Shown here: positions 51,719 through 59,309 of the stretch, in pieces
Position numbering within the stretch: position 1 is the stretch's first letter
Layout: each line of letters starts with the position of its first letter
NCBI RefSeq assembly: GCF_900184245.1
Contig: NZ_FXXB01000008.1
Span: forward strand, 1,464,146 to 1,528,145
DNA from: Brachybacterium massiliense
Lineage (GTDB): Bacteria; Actinomycetota; Actinomycetes; Actinomycetales; Dermabacteraceae
Direction: 5' to 3'
Length of the DNA stretch: 64,000 bases
Translations under genes and position numbers: made by a program
Notes under the pieces: generated by a model
Databases searched by the model: none
What the model saw: only the letters and a program-made list of their open reading frames with translations
What the model was told of the DNA's origin: nothing

Positions 51719-51928
51719 GCCCTCTGGGCCGTCTCGGCGGCCGTCGGCGAGCACGCCTCCCGTCGGGGCGGCCCTCGCGGGCGGCCGCCGGCAGCGCGGC
51801 TCGTTCCGCTCGAGCAGGCTCCCCTCGATCGGGCTCCCCTCGAGCCGGAGCCGCTTCCGGGCAGCACCCGAACCTCGACCATCTCGGATCATCGGCCCAC
51901 CCACCAGGACGGCCCAGGACGCGAAAAA

Positions 51929-51954
51929 CCCCGGTTCACCTGGGTGAACCGGGG
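51929..51954 (-). terminator. Intrinsic terminator of tRNA-Leu
   Basis: CCCCGGTTCACC and GGTGAACCGGGG (51929-51940 and 51943-51954) form a 12-bp stem. On the minus strand it is followed by TTTTT, so it terminates the tRNA transcript. Confidence 0.9.
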
Positions 51955-51966
51955 CTATCCCTGCGG

Positions 51967-52050
51967 TGCGCGAGGGGGGACTTGAACCCCCACGCTCTCA
52001 CGAGCACACGGACCTGAACCGTGCGCGTCTACCAATTCCGCCACTCGCGC
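51967..52050 (-). tRNA. tRNA-Leu (anticodon CAG)
   Basis: 84 nt on the minus strand. Acceptor stem GCGCGAG pairs with CTCGCGC, followed by discriminator A; the CCA end is not encoded. D-loop GGTAGACGC, anticodon stem-loop ACGGTTCAGGTCCGT with anticodon CAG, a long variable arm (GTGCTCGTGAGAGCGTG) as in class II tRNAs, and T-loop GGTTCAAGTCC. It reads CUG, a frequent Leu codon in this genome. A terminator follows. Confidence 0.97.
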
Positions 52051-52181
52051 ATATCTTCGGCACCGGGAAACCAGTCACCAAGGCCGAAGGTTCCCTTAGG
52101 TTACCCCCGCAGAACCCTTCGGCCCAAGCCGAGACACCCCACAGTAACGAAGGACACGTCCAGGGATCTTGCATCCTGCTC

Positions 52182-53615
52182 TCAGCGCATCGAATCGGCC
52201 TCGCGGAAGGCGTCCTCGATGTCCGCGGTGGAGATCCGGTGGCGCGCGATCAGCACGTACAGCAGCGACGCGAGCAGCACCGCGGGCACTCCCACCATGG
52301 CCGCGACCTGCATGCTCGGCCGCACGCCGATGGTCGCGAACACGGCGGCCAGGCCCACCAGGCCCACCACGGCGCTGGCGATGCCGCCGGGCATGCGGAA
52401 TGTCGCGCCGGTGATGCGGCGGCGCCGAAACACGATGTAGGTGCACAGGATCAGCGCCCACACCAGGAGCACCGAGAACACCACGAGGCTCATCATGTAG
52501 CCGAACACCCCGCCCACGCCGCTGAAGGCCAGCAGAGCGGCGCCGAGCAGCCCCAGGGAGCTCAGCGCGATGCCGACCACGGGCACCCGGCGCGCGGTGA
52601 TGAACGCGGCGAAGCGCGGGGCGAGCCCGTCGGAGGCGAGGGAGTGGATCATGCGGCTGCCCGCGTACAGGTTCGCGTTCGCGGCGGAGAGCGCGGCGAT
52701 GAGCACCAGCAGGTTGGTGATGTGGGCGGCGCCGGGGATGCCGAGCTGGTCGAAGACCATCACGAACGGGGAGGTGGCGACGTCGTCCCCGGAACCGGCG
52801 GCGGTGCGCCACGGCACCAGGCAGAGGACGAAGCCGATGCAGAACACGTAGAAGAAAGCCAGGCGCACGATGGTGGTGCGGGCGGCTGTGCGGATCGAGC
52901 GGGCGGGGTCCTTCGCCTCGGCGGCGGTGATCGACAGCAGCTCGATCCCGCCGAAGGAGAACATCACCACCGACAGCGCGACCCACACCGGCGCCCAGCC
53001 CATCGGGGCGAAGCCCCCGTCGGCCGTGAGCTGGGAGAGTCCAGGGGCGGGGGCATCCGGCAGGCCGACGAACACCAGCACCGCGCCGATCAGGATGAAC
53101 ACGAAGACGGCGATGACCTTGATCGAGGACAGGAAGAACTCGACGATGCCGAAGGAGCCGACGCTGGCGAGGTTGATCGCGATGATCACGGCGGCGAAGA
53201 GCAGGATCCCCGCCCAGATCGGGATCGCGGGCACCCAGTAGGCGAGGTAGGCCGCGCAGGCCACGAGCTCGGCGCCGGTCACGCATACGGTGACGAACCA
53301 GTACAGCCACCGTGAGAGGTAGCCCCAGAACGGGGAGAGGTAGTGCGCCGCGAGGGTGCCGAAGCCGCCGCGGACGGGGTGGCGGGAAGCCATCTCGCCC
53401 ATCGCGAGCGCGATGGTCGCCGCGATCAGGGAACCGAGCGCGAAGGAGATGATCACCGCAGGGCCGGCGATGCCGATCGCCTCGCCCGAGCCGAGGAACA
53501 GGCCGGTGCCGAGCGCGGAGCCCATGGCGATCATGGCCATCTGGCCATGGCCGAGGGAGCGGGCGAGGGGGCCGCCGTGGTGGGGAGCGGCGGTGTCACG
53601 GGGTCGAGAAGTCAC
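52182..53615 (-). CDS. Amino-acid permease (APC family, AnsP/ProY-like)
   Basis: 477 residues, 12 helices. LGHGQMAMIAMGSALGTGLF, LGSGEAIGIAGPAVIISFAL, MFSFGGIELLSITAAEAKDP and SANANLYAGSRMIHSLASDG are typical of the amino-acid transporter group that takes up Asn, Pro, His or aromatic residues. Substrate not set. It is the second APC permease in the window; unlike the one at 16-17.6 kb it has a normal start. Single gene, downstream of the tRNA on the same strand. Confidence 0.9.
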   Translation of the reverse strand: MTSRPRDTAAPHHGGPLARSLGHGQMAMIAMGSALGTGLFLGSGEAIGIAGPAVIISFALGSLIAATIALAMGEMASRHPVRGGFGTLAAHYLSPFWGYLSRWLYWFVTVCVTGAELVACAAYLAYWVPAIPIWAGILLFAAVIIAINLASVGSFGIVEFFLSSIKVIAVFVFILIGAVLVFVGLPDAPAPGLSQLTADGGFAPMGWAPVWVALSVVMFSFGGIELLSITAAEAKDPARSIRTAARTTIVRLAFFYVFCIGFVLCLVPWRTAAGSGDDVATSPFVMVFDQLGIPGAAHITNLLVLIAALSAANANLYAGSRMIHSLASDGLAPRFAAFITARRVPVVGIALSSLGLLGAALLAFSGVGGVFGYMMSLVVFSVLLVWALILCTYIVFRRRRITGATFRMPGGIASAVVGLVGLAAVFATIGVRPSMQVAAMVGVPAVLLASLLYVLIARHRISTADIEDAFREADSMR

Positions 53616-53685
53616 CGCTCGAGCGTAGCGCCCGCGGATCGCGCCTCCACTCAGGACCGAGCCGAGTCACATCATCGCGGAGAGC

Positions 53686-53964
53686 TCACGCACCCCGGTA
53701 CTGGTCGATGGCGTCCTTGGCCTCCTTGAGGCCCGCGCCGGTGTGCTCGCGGTACACCTTGATCGCCTGGATCACCTTGCCCTCGGCGACCAGTCGGCGG
53801 GACTCCTCGGGGATCTGCGGGCCCACCTGGTCGCGAAGGCTGAGCAGCTCCGCGTCGCTCACTCCGGCTCGCGCGGCGAGCTCCCCCGCGAGATTCTCGA
53901 GGCGACGGATATGCGCCTGGAGGGTCTCGAGCTGCTTCTGCTGCCGTGCTGCACGTCCGAACAT
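53686..53964 (-). CDS. Small coiled-coil protein with a ribosomal L7/L12 C-terminal-like domain
   Basis: 92 residues. An N-terminal coiled coil (AARQQKQLETLQAHIRRLEN) is followed by IPEESRRLVAEGKVIQAIKV and YREHTGAGLKEAKDAIDQYR, the helix-turn-helix part of the L7/L12 C-terminal domain. Similar small proteins are common in Actinobacteria; they are not the ribosomal stalk protein. Function unknown. Single gene between permease and a MocR remnant. Confidence 0.8.
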   Translation of the reverse strand: MFGRAARQQKQLETLQAHIRRLENLAGELAARAGVSDAELLSLRDQVGPQIPEESRRLVAEGKVIQAIKVYREHTGAGLKEAKDAIDQYRGA

Positions 53965-54027
53965 GTCCGCAACCTATCCCGCGACCGGCGCTCGCGGGGC
54001 CGACGTCCGCACCGCAATGGTCACTGC

Positions 54028-54162
54028 GGCGTGGCGCTGAACCCCGGATCGCTGTTCTCGCCACGGGGCACAGGCTGGCCCCATGCCCTGCGACTCCCCT
54101 TCAGCGGTCACCCCGCGCCGCTGCGCCAGGCGCTCGAGGTGCTCGCCGAGATCGAGGGCTGA
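54028..54162 (+). pseudogene. C-terminal remnant of a MocR-type aminotransferase/regulator
   Basis: 44 codons: GVALNPGSLFSP, PHALRLPFSGHPAPLRQALE and VLAEIEG, resembling the last part of the GntR/MocR class with an aminotransferase fold. The other 90 percent of the gene is gone. There is no start codon or ribosome site; the upstream part reads as unrelated sequence. It runs on the plus strand, between two minus-strand genes. Confidence 0.55.
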
Positions 54163-54171
54163 ACCCCGCTC

Positions 54172-54954
54172 CTACTGCAACGGTCGATGGATCAGGGCGA
54201 AGGTGACGGGCTCTCCGCTCGCGGAGAGCGTGGGGTAGAACTGCGCCTCGAAAGGTGCCGGGCTGTCGTCCTGGGTCCCGGTGCAGCGCACGCCGGTATG
54301 GCCGGTGCTCTCGCCGACGATGCCTTCGCAGGTCTCGAGCGTGTCGCTCAGGCCCAGGCTCTCGAGCTCGGCCTGGACGCGTCCGACCAACCCCTCCTGC
54401 TCGAGCAGCGCCGGATCGTCGAAGAACAGCGCGGTCGGGCCATAGTGGACGCTGACCTCCTCGTCCATCACCATCTCGGCCTGGACCGAGGCGAGCTCCC
54501 CAGCGACCACCAGGGAGTGGTCCTCCGTGCCGGCGGGGCCGCTGAGCACCGGGTATGCCGTGACCACGTCCTGCGTGGAGGCGACGGCGCAGCCCACCGG
54601 GATCCTGCTGCCGCCCATGAGGGTGCCCTCGCAGGTGACGTCCGTCGGCTCGGTTCCCGCGACGCCGGCAGAGATCTCGGCGAGCCGGTCCGGAGCGACC
54701 TCGCTCGAGGGGGAGTCGTCCGTGCCCATCGGGGCGAGGCTCAGCACCGGGAATTGGCCCACCGGGGCGTAGCCCTCCGAGCGACCCTCCTCCGCGGTGG
54801 TGGGCTCGACATCCACCGACGCCGCCTCTGTGCTGGTCGCTGCCGGTGTCGTCGTGCCGTCGTCGGCTGCATCGCCGCTGCAGCTGGGCAGTGCGAGGGC
54901 GAGCGCGGCTGCTCCGATCGCCAGTGCCATGGACGGTCGTCGGGTCGTGCGCAT
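54172..54954 (-). CDS. Secreted lipoprotein of unknown function
   Basis: 260 residues. The signal MRTTRRPSMALAIGAAALAL ends in LALPSCSG (lipobox LPSC). A Thr-rich linker precedes a region with repeated Cys pairs (TCEGTLMGGSRIPVGC, TCEGIVGESTGHTGVRC), which could form two disulfides and look like an internal duplication. No known domain. ATG 54954 after AGGGG. Followed after 9 bp by the MocR remnant on the other strand; upstream is the rplI terminator. Confidence 0.75.
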   Translation of the reverse strand: MRTTRRPSMALAIGAAALALALPSCSGDAADDGTTTPAATSTEAASVDVEPTTAEEGRSEGYAPVGQFPVLSLAPMGTDDSPSSEVAPDRLAEISAGVAGTEPTDVTCEGTLMGGSRIPVGCAVASTQDVVTAYPVLSGPAGTEDHSLVVAGELASVQAEMVMDEEVSVHYGPTALFFDDPALLEQEGLVGRVQAELESLGLSDTLETCEGIVGESTGHTGVRCTGTQDDSPAPFEAQFYPTLSASGEPVTFALIHRPLQ

Positions 54955-55027
54955 GCGTACCCCTGCTGCTCGTGCGGTGCGGCGTCTCGGGCCGGTCAGA
55001 TCTCCTGCAGAGCGTACTTCATCACAG

Positions 55028-55065
55028 AGAAGCGTCCCGCACCATGGTTGGTGCGGGACGCTTCT
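55028..55065 (-). terminator. Terminator-like hairpin after rplI
   Basis: 17-bp perfect stem (55028-55044 with 55049-55065, loop of 4 nt) 27 bp after the rplI stop. No U-run follows, so it may act as a strong hairpin barrier at the end of the ribosomal protein operon. Confidence 0.75.
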
Positions 55066-55091
55066 GGCCGGCCGGAGAGCCGGAGGGCTGA

Positions 55092-55565
55092 TCAGGCCTG
55101 TGCAGCAGCACCCTTCGCCGCGACGACCTGCACCAGCAGGTTCGCGAAGATGTCCTCGTGCAGACGGACGGTCGCCTTGTGCTCGCCGAGCGAGCGGATC
55201 GGGGTCACGAACTCGACGGAACGACGATCGATGTCCTTGTCGAAGATCGCCTTGACGCCCTCGGCGACCTCCTTGGAGGAGACCGCACCGAACAGACGGC
55301 CGTTCTGGCCGGCGCGTTCGGAGATGACGACGGGCTTGGACTCGAGGGTCGCCTTGAGCGACTGCGCCTCCTCGAGGCTGGCGATCGCGCGCTTGCCGCG
55401 GGCCGCACGGATCTGGTCGAGCTGACGCTGACCGCCCTTGGTCCACGGGGTCGCGAGACCGCGGGGCAGGAGGAAGTTACGGGCGTAGCCGTCCTTGACG
55501 TCGACGACGTCACCGGCGGTGCCGAGGCCCGTGACCTCGTTGGTGAGGATGAGCTTGGTGGTCAT
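55092..55565 (-). CDS. rplI: Ribosomal protein bL9
   Basis: 157 residues. Starts MTTKLILTNEVTGLGTAGDV, with GYARNFLLPRGLATPWTKGG, the long connecting helix and C-terminal domain ISERAGQNGRLFGAVSSKEV. Component of the large subunit, at the base of L1 stalk; helps keep frame. Last gene of the rpsF-ssb-rpsR-rplI operon, 17 bp after rpsR. Slightly longer than usual (about 150) through a short C-terminal tail. Confidence 0.97.
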   Translation of the reverse strand: MTTKLILTNEVTGLGTAGDVVDVKDGYARNFLLPRGLATPWTKGGQRQLDQIRAARGKRAIASLEEAQSLKATLESKPVVISERAGQNGRLFGAVSSKEVAEGVKAIFDKDIDRRSVEFVTPIRSLGEHKATVRLHEDIFANLLVQVVAAKGAAAQA

Positions 55566-55582
55566 GTGTTCGCCTTCCTCGC

Positions 55583-55819
55583 TCAGCGACCGGAGGTCGA
55601 GTAGGGCAGGAGAGCGATCTCGCGGGCGTTCTTCACGGCCTTCGCGATCTTGCGCTGCTCCTGGACGGAGACGCCGGTGACCCGACGAGCGCGGATCTTG
55701 CCGCGGTCGGAGACGAACTTGCGCAGCAGCGCGGCGTCCTTGTAGTCGACGGTCTCGACTCCCGCGGCCTTCAGCGGGTTCTGCTTCTTCTTCGGGGGAC
55801 GAAGAGAGGGCTTGGCCAT
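55583..55819 (-). CDS. rpsR: Ribosomal protein bS18
   Basis: 78 residues from ATG 55819, with AAGGAG upstream. [40 protein letters not shown] is the conserved S18 core that pairs with S6 on the 30S platform. No CxxC motif, so this is the zinc-free type; Actinobacteria often hold a second copy elsewhere. Sits between ssb and rplI. Confidence 0.97.
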   Translation of the reverse strand: MAKPSLRPPKKKQNPLKAAGVETVDYKDAALLRKFVSDRGKIRARRVTGVSVQEQRKIAKAVKNAREIALLPYSTSGR

Positions 55820-55903
55820 CGTGGTGCTCCTTCTTTCTGAGGGGAGCCCGGGCATGCACCCGGGATGGAATGGATCTAAAGGGAACGTCGATCGCCGGAG
55901 CGA

Positions 55904-56455
55904 TCAGAAGGGCGGGTCGTCGTACCCGCCCTGGTTGCCGCCGCCGGCCCACGGGTCAGCGGCCGGTGCGCCCTGCGGCGCGTTGCCGTAACCGCCCTGG
56001 CCACCCTGGCCGCCCTGGTTGCCGTAGCCGCCCTGGCCGCCGCCCTGGGGGGCGCCGCCGCCGAAGCCGCCTCGGCCGCCTCCGCCGCCGCGCTGCACCT
56101 TGTTGGGCTTGGCGGTGGCGTAACGGAGCGAGGGGCCGATCTCGTCGACGTCCAGCTCGATGCTGGTGCGGTTCTGGCCCTCACGGTCGGTGAAGGAGCG
56201 CTGCTTGAGGCGCCCCTGAGCGACCACGCGGGTGCCCTTCTCGAGCGACTCGGCCACGTTCTCCGCGGCGTCGCGCCAGATGGAGCAGCGAAGGAACAGC
56301 GCCTCGCCGTCCTTCCACTCGTTCGACTGACGGTCGAAGGTGCGGGGGGTCGACGCGATGGTGAACGACGCGACCGCGATGCCGGACTGCGTGAAACGCA
56401 GCTCGGGGTCGGCGGTCAGGTTGCCGATCACCGTGATGACGGTGTCATTCGCCAT
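55904..56455 (-). CDS. ssb: Single-stranded DNA-binding protein
   Basis: 183 residues. OB-fold [56 protein letters not shown], then a long Gly/Gln-rich linker ([15 protein letters not shown]) and an acidic tip GGYDDPPF that binds partners such as RecO, PriA and polymerase. Coating single-stranded DNA in replication and repair. Second gene of the rpsF operon. Usual actinobacterial length. Confidence 0.97.
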   Translation of the reverse strand: MANDTVITVIGNLTADPELRFTQSGIAVASFTIASTPRTFDRQSNEWKDGEALFLRCSIWRDAAENVAESLEKGTRVVAQGRLKQRSFTDREGQNRTSIELDVDEIGPSLRYATAKPNKVQRGGGGGRGGFGGGAPQGGGQGGYGNQGGQGGQGGYGNAPQGAPAADPWAGGGNQGGYDDPPF

Positions 56456-56511
56456 GGGGGCTCCTCTGCTCCGGGATGGGGTGGGGTGGTGCGGGGGTCA
56501 GCGGCAGCTGG

Positions 56512-56802
56512 TCAGTTGGCGTCGAGACGCATGACCTTGGTGCGCATGACCGACTCGTTGAGCCCGAGCTGACGGTCCAGCTCCTGCGCGGTCGAGGACT
56601 TCGCGGTGAAGTGGAGGACGATGTAGATGCCCTCGGTCTTCTTGTCGATCTCGTAGGCGAACTTGCGCTTGCCCCAGACGTCGACGTTGTCGATGGTGCC
56701 GCCCTCGGTCGGGATGACCTGGACGAGCTTCTCGAAGGTTCCGGTGACGGTCCGCTCATCGACGGACGGGTCGAGGATGACGACCATTTCGTACTTGCGC
56801 AT
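56512..56802 (-). CDS. rpsF: Ribosomal protein bS6
   Basis: 96 residues. [40 protein letters not shown] is the S6 fold, which binds S18 on the 30S subunit. First gene of the operon rpsF-ssb-rpsR-rplI. CAGGAGG lies 12 nt upstream and can be hidden in a hairpin with CCTCCTG of the leader (see the regulatory entry). Normal size. Confidence 0.97.
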   Translation of the reverse strand: MRKYEMVVILDPSVDERTVTGTFEKLVQVIPTEGGTIDNVDVWGKRKFAYEIDKKTEGIYIVLHFTAKSSTAQELDRQLGLNESVMRTKVMRLDAN

Positions 56803-56814
56803 GTCTGGTACCCA

Positions 56815-56857
56815 CCTCCTGTGGTCTCTGCGGCCACGGTCTCTCCGTGGCAGGAGG
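56815..56857 (-). promoter_or_regulatory. Structured rpsF leader, S6:S18-type autoregulatory element (candidate)
   Basis: In the mRNA, CCUCCUG (56857-56851) pairs with CAGGAGG (56821-56815), the rpsF ribosome site. Directly stacked inside is CCACGG-loop AGAGA-CCGUGG (56850-56845 with 56839-56834), with a 12-nt bulge beginning CCG between the two stems. A CCG bulge between stacked stems resembles the S6:S18 site described in other bacterial rpsF leaders. Confidence 0.65.
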
Positions 56858-56988
56858 GTTCATGCCATCCGCACGGGCATCGGCGATGCACGTCACGGAC
56901 CGACCCAGCCTACCCGCGCGCCCGGACATCGGCCAGGGCATGGGGACGGGTGCGCCCGGCATCACAGGCCGGGCCGACGGGGGCGGGC

Positions 56989-57180
56989 TCAGCCGCGCAT
57001 CGCCTTCTTCACCCGCGCGAACCAGCCGCCGGTGCTGCGGGCACCGGCGATCCCACCGCCCGCGACCGCGCCAGCGGTGCGCCCCTGCAGGCGCGTCCCG
57101 CAGCGGTCGCAGAGCTTCCTGCCGGTGATCGAGGTGTAGGCCCTGCCGCGAATCTTGTTCCTGCACTGCTCGCATCGCAT
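56989..57180 (-). CDS. Small zinc-ribbon protein of unknown function
   Basis: 63 residues. The N-terminus has two CxxC pairs, MRCEQCRNKI and LCDRCG, which would hold one zinc ion. A Gly/Ala-rich segment and a basic tail, WFARVKKAMRG, follow. I do not recognise the family. ATG 57180 is chosen because it begins the zinc site; no clear ribosome site. It lies between the catalase pseudogene and rpsF in the same orientation. Confidence 0.7.
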   Translation of the reverse strand: MRCEQCRNKIRGRAYTSITGRKLCDRCGTRLQGRTAGAVAGGGIAGARSTGGWFARVKKAMRG

Positions 57181-57242
57181 GCCTCGATGGTGCCATGCGC
57201 GATGCGCGGGCCGACGGGGAGCGCCGAGCATCGCGGCGGCGC

Positions 57243-59309
57243 TCAGAGCGCGGCGGGGAACCGCTCCCAGACCCGGTGGGCCTGCAGCAGCGGGGTGATC
57301 TCCCCGAGCACGCTCTGCGCGTCGTCGCCGACGACCAGTCCCGCCCCGCCGGGAGCGGTGCGCGCCTCGAGCGCCTCCCGGCCCGGGCCCCAGGCGCCGA
57401 TCGCCTTCGAGTGCCGCCAGCACTCGTCGATCAGCTTGCCGACCCGCGGCTCCACCGAAGCCGCGGTGCCGAAGGTGCGACCCACCGGCACACCGGCGAC
57501 CTCGCCTCCGCGCGGGGCGATGACCAGCGGAGTCATCGAGGCGTCGACGATCGCCTCATGCAGGGCGAGCAGGCCCTCGTTGTCGGCGTCGGGGTCGACC
57601 ACGATCCCGACAGTCCGCCCGTCGGCCGGCCAGCTGCCGCCCAGCTGGGACAGCGGCGCGCTGGAGGCGAGCTCTCCGTCCTCGACCGCGACCGTCGGCT
57701 CGGGGGCGGGCATGCCGAGCGCCGCCGCGACCCGCGCGCACAGCTCGCCGTCGATGTTCGCGAGGCACTGCAGCTGACGCTCCTTGATCGTGTTCTCGTA
57801 GCACTTGCCGAGCTCGAAGGAGTAGGCGTCGACGATGTGGTCCTGCTCCACCGGCGTCATGCTCCGCCAGAAGAGTCGCGGCTGGCTGTAGTGATCCTCG
57901 AAGGTGGCCGAGAGCTCGCGCTCCTTCACCCCCTCGGGCACGCGCACCGGCAGATCCTCGAAGGCGGCGTCCGCCTCCCCGGCCATGAAGGGGCAGCCGC
58001 CGTCCAGGGAGTTGGGGTGGTAGGGCGCGACCCCGGCGTGATCGCCCTGCTGTCCGTAGCCATCGCGGAGCATGTCGTTCACGGGCGCGTGGGCGCGGTT
58101 GACCGGCAGCTGGGCGAAGTTCGGCCCGCCCAGCCGGGTCAGCTGGGTGTCCACATAGGAGAACAGCCGCACCTGCAGCAGCGGATCGTCGGTGACGTCG
58201 ATCCCGGGGACCAGGTGGCCGGGGTTGAAGGCAACCTGCTCGGTCTCGGCGAAGTAGTTGCTCGGGTTGCGGTCCAGGGTGAGCCGGCCGACGGGCTGGA
58301 CGGGGGCGAGCTCCTCGGGGACGAACTTGGTGGGGTCCAGCAGATCGATGCCCTCGAAGGACTGCTCCTCGTTGTCGGGGAAGACCTGGATCCCCAGCTC
58401 CCAGGTGGGGTGGGCGCCGGACTCGATCGCCTCGGCGAGGTCGCGGCGATGGAAGTCGGGATCGTTGCCGCCCAGCAGCTGCGCCTCTTCCCAGGTCAGC
58501 GAGTGCACGCCGAGCGTCGGCTTCCAGTGGAACTTCACCAGCGAGGTCTCCCCGTCGGCATTCGAGAGCCGGAAGGTGTGGACCCCGAAGCCCTCCATCA
58601 TCCGGTAGGAGCGCGGGGTGCCGCGATCGCCCATGAACCACAGGGTGTGGTGCTGCGCCTCGGTGTGCAGGGAGACGAAGTCCCAGAAGGTGTCGTGCGC
58701 GCTCTGGGCCTGCGGGATCTCCCGGTCGGGGTGGGGCTTGGCGGCATGGACGACGTCGGGGAACTTGATGCCGTCCTGGATGAAGAACACCGGGATGTTG
58801 TTGGCGACCAGGTCGAAGGTGCCCTCGTCGGTGTAGAGCTTCGTGGCGAAGCCGCGGGTGTCGCGCGCGGTGTCCATCGAGCCGCGGGAGCCGACGACGG
58901 TCGAGAAGCGGGTGAAGACCTCGGTGCGCTTCCCCTTGGCGAGGAACCCGGCCCGGCACACACTCTCGGCGGTGCCGTAGCCCTCGAAGACGCCGTGCGC
59001 CGCGGCGCCGCGGGCATGCACCACGCGCTCCGGGATCCGCTCGTGGTCGAAATGGGTGATCTACTCGCGCAGGTGATGGTCCTGCAGCAGCACGGGGCCG
59101 CGCCGACCGGCCTTGAGGGAGTGGTCGGTGTCGCGCAGGCGAGCACCCTGGGAGGTGGTGAAGAAGGCGCCCTGCTGGGCATTGCTGGCGCGCTCGGTGC
59201 TCGGCTCCTCGCCGGTCGCGGTGCGGGGCTGGACACCCTGCTGATCGGGCTTCGGGAGCAGCGGACCGGCGGGATCCGTCGGCTCGTCGAGAGAGGGCGG
59301 GGCACTGCC
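57243..59309 (-). pseudogene. katE: Large-subunit catalase (KatE/clade II), start lost and amber codon inside
   Basis: The catalase frame runs from about 59309 (PTDPAGPLLPKPDQQG, then GAFFTTSQGARLRDTDHSLK) to 57243 with one TAG at 59063-59061: HHLRE-stop-ITHFDHERIPERVVHARG, where relatives have Lys. It has the distal His (VVHARG), Asn (VANNIPVFFIQDGIKFPD) and the C-terminal flavodoxin-like domain of HPII-type enzymes. No start codon lies before DEPTDPAG, because the PBP coding sequence runs straight into it. A 593-residue frame remains from GTG 59024 with GGAG upstream; it still has the His but lacks the N-terminal arm. Confidence 0.9.

Noticed and set aside
51719..51928. Gene in the gap between the NYN gene and the tRNA terminator
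   Set aside because: Only Arg/Pro/Ser-rich frames without ribosome sites; nothing recognisable.
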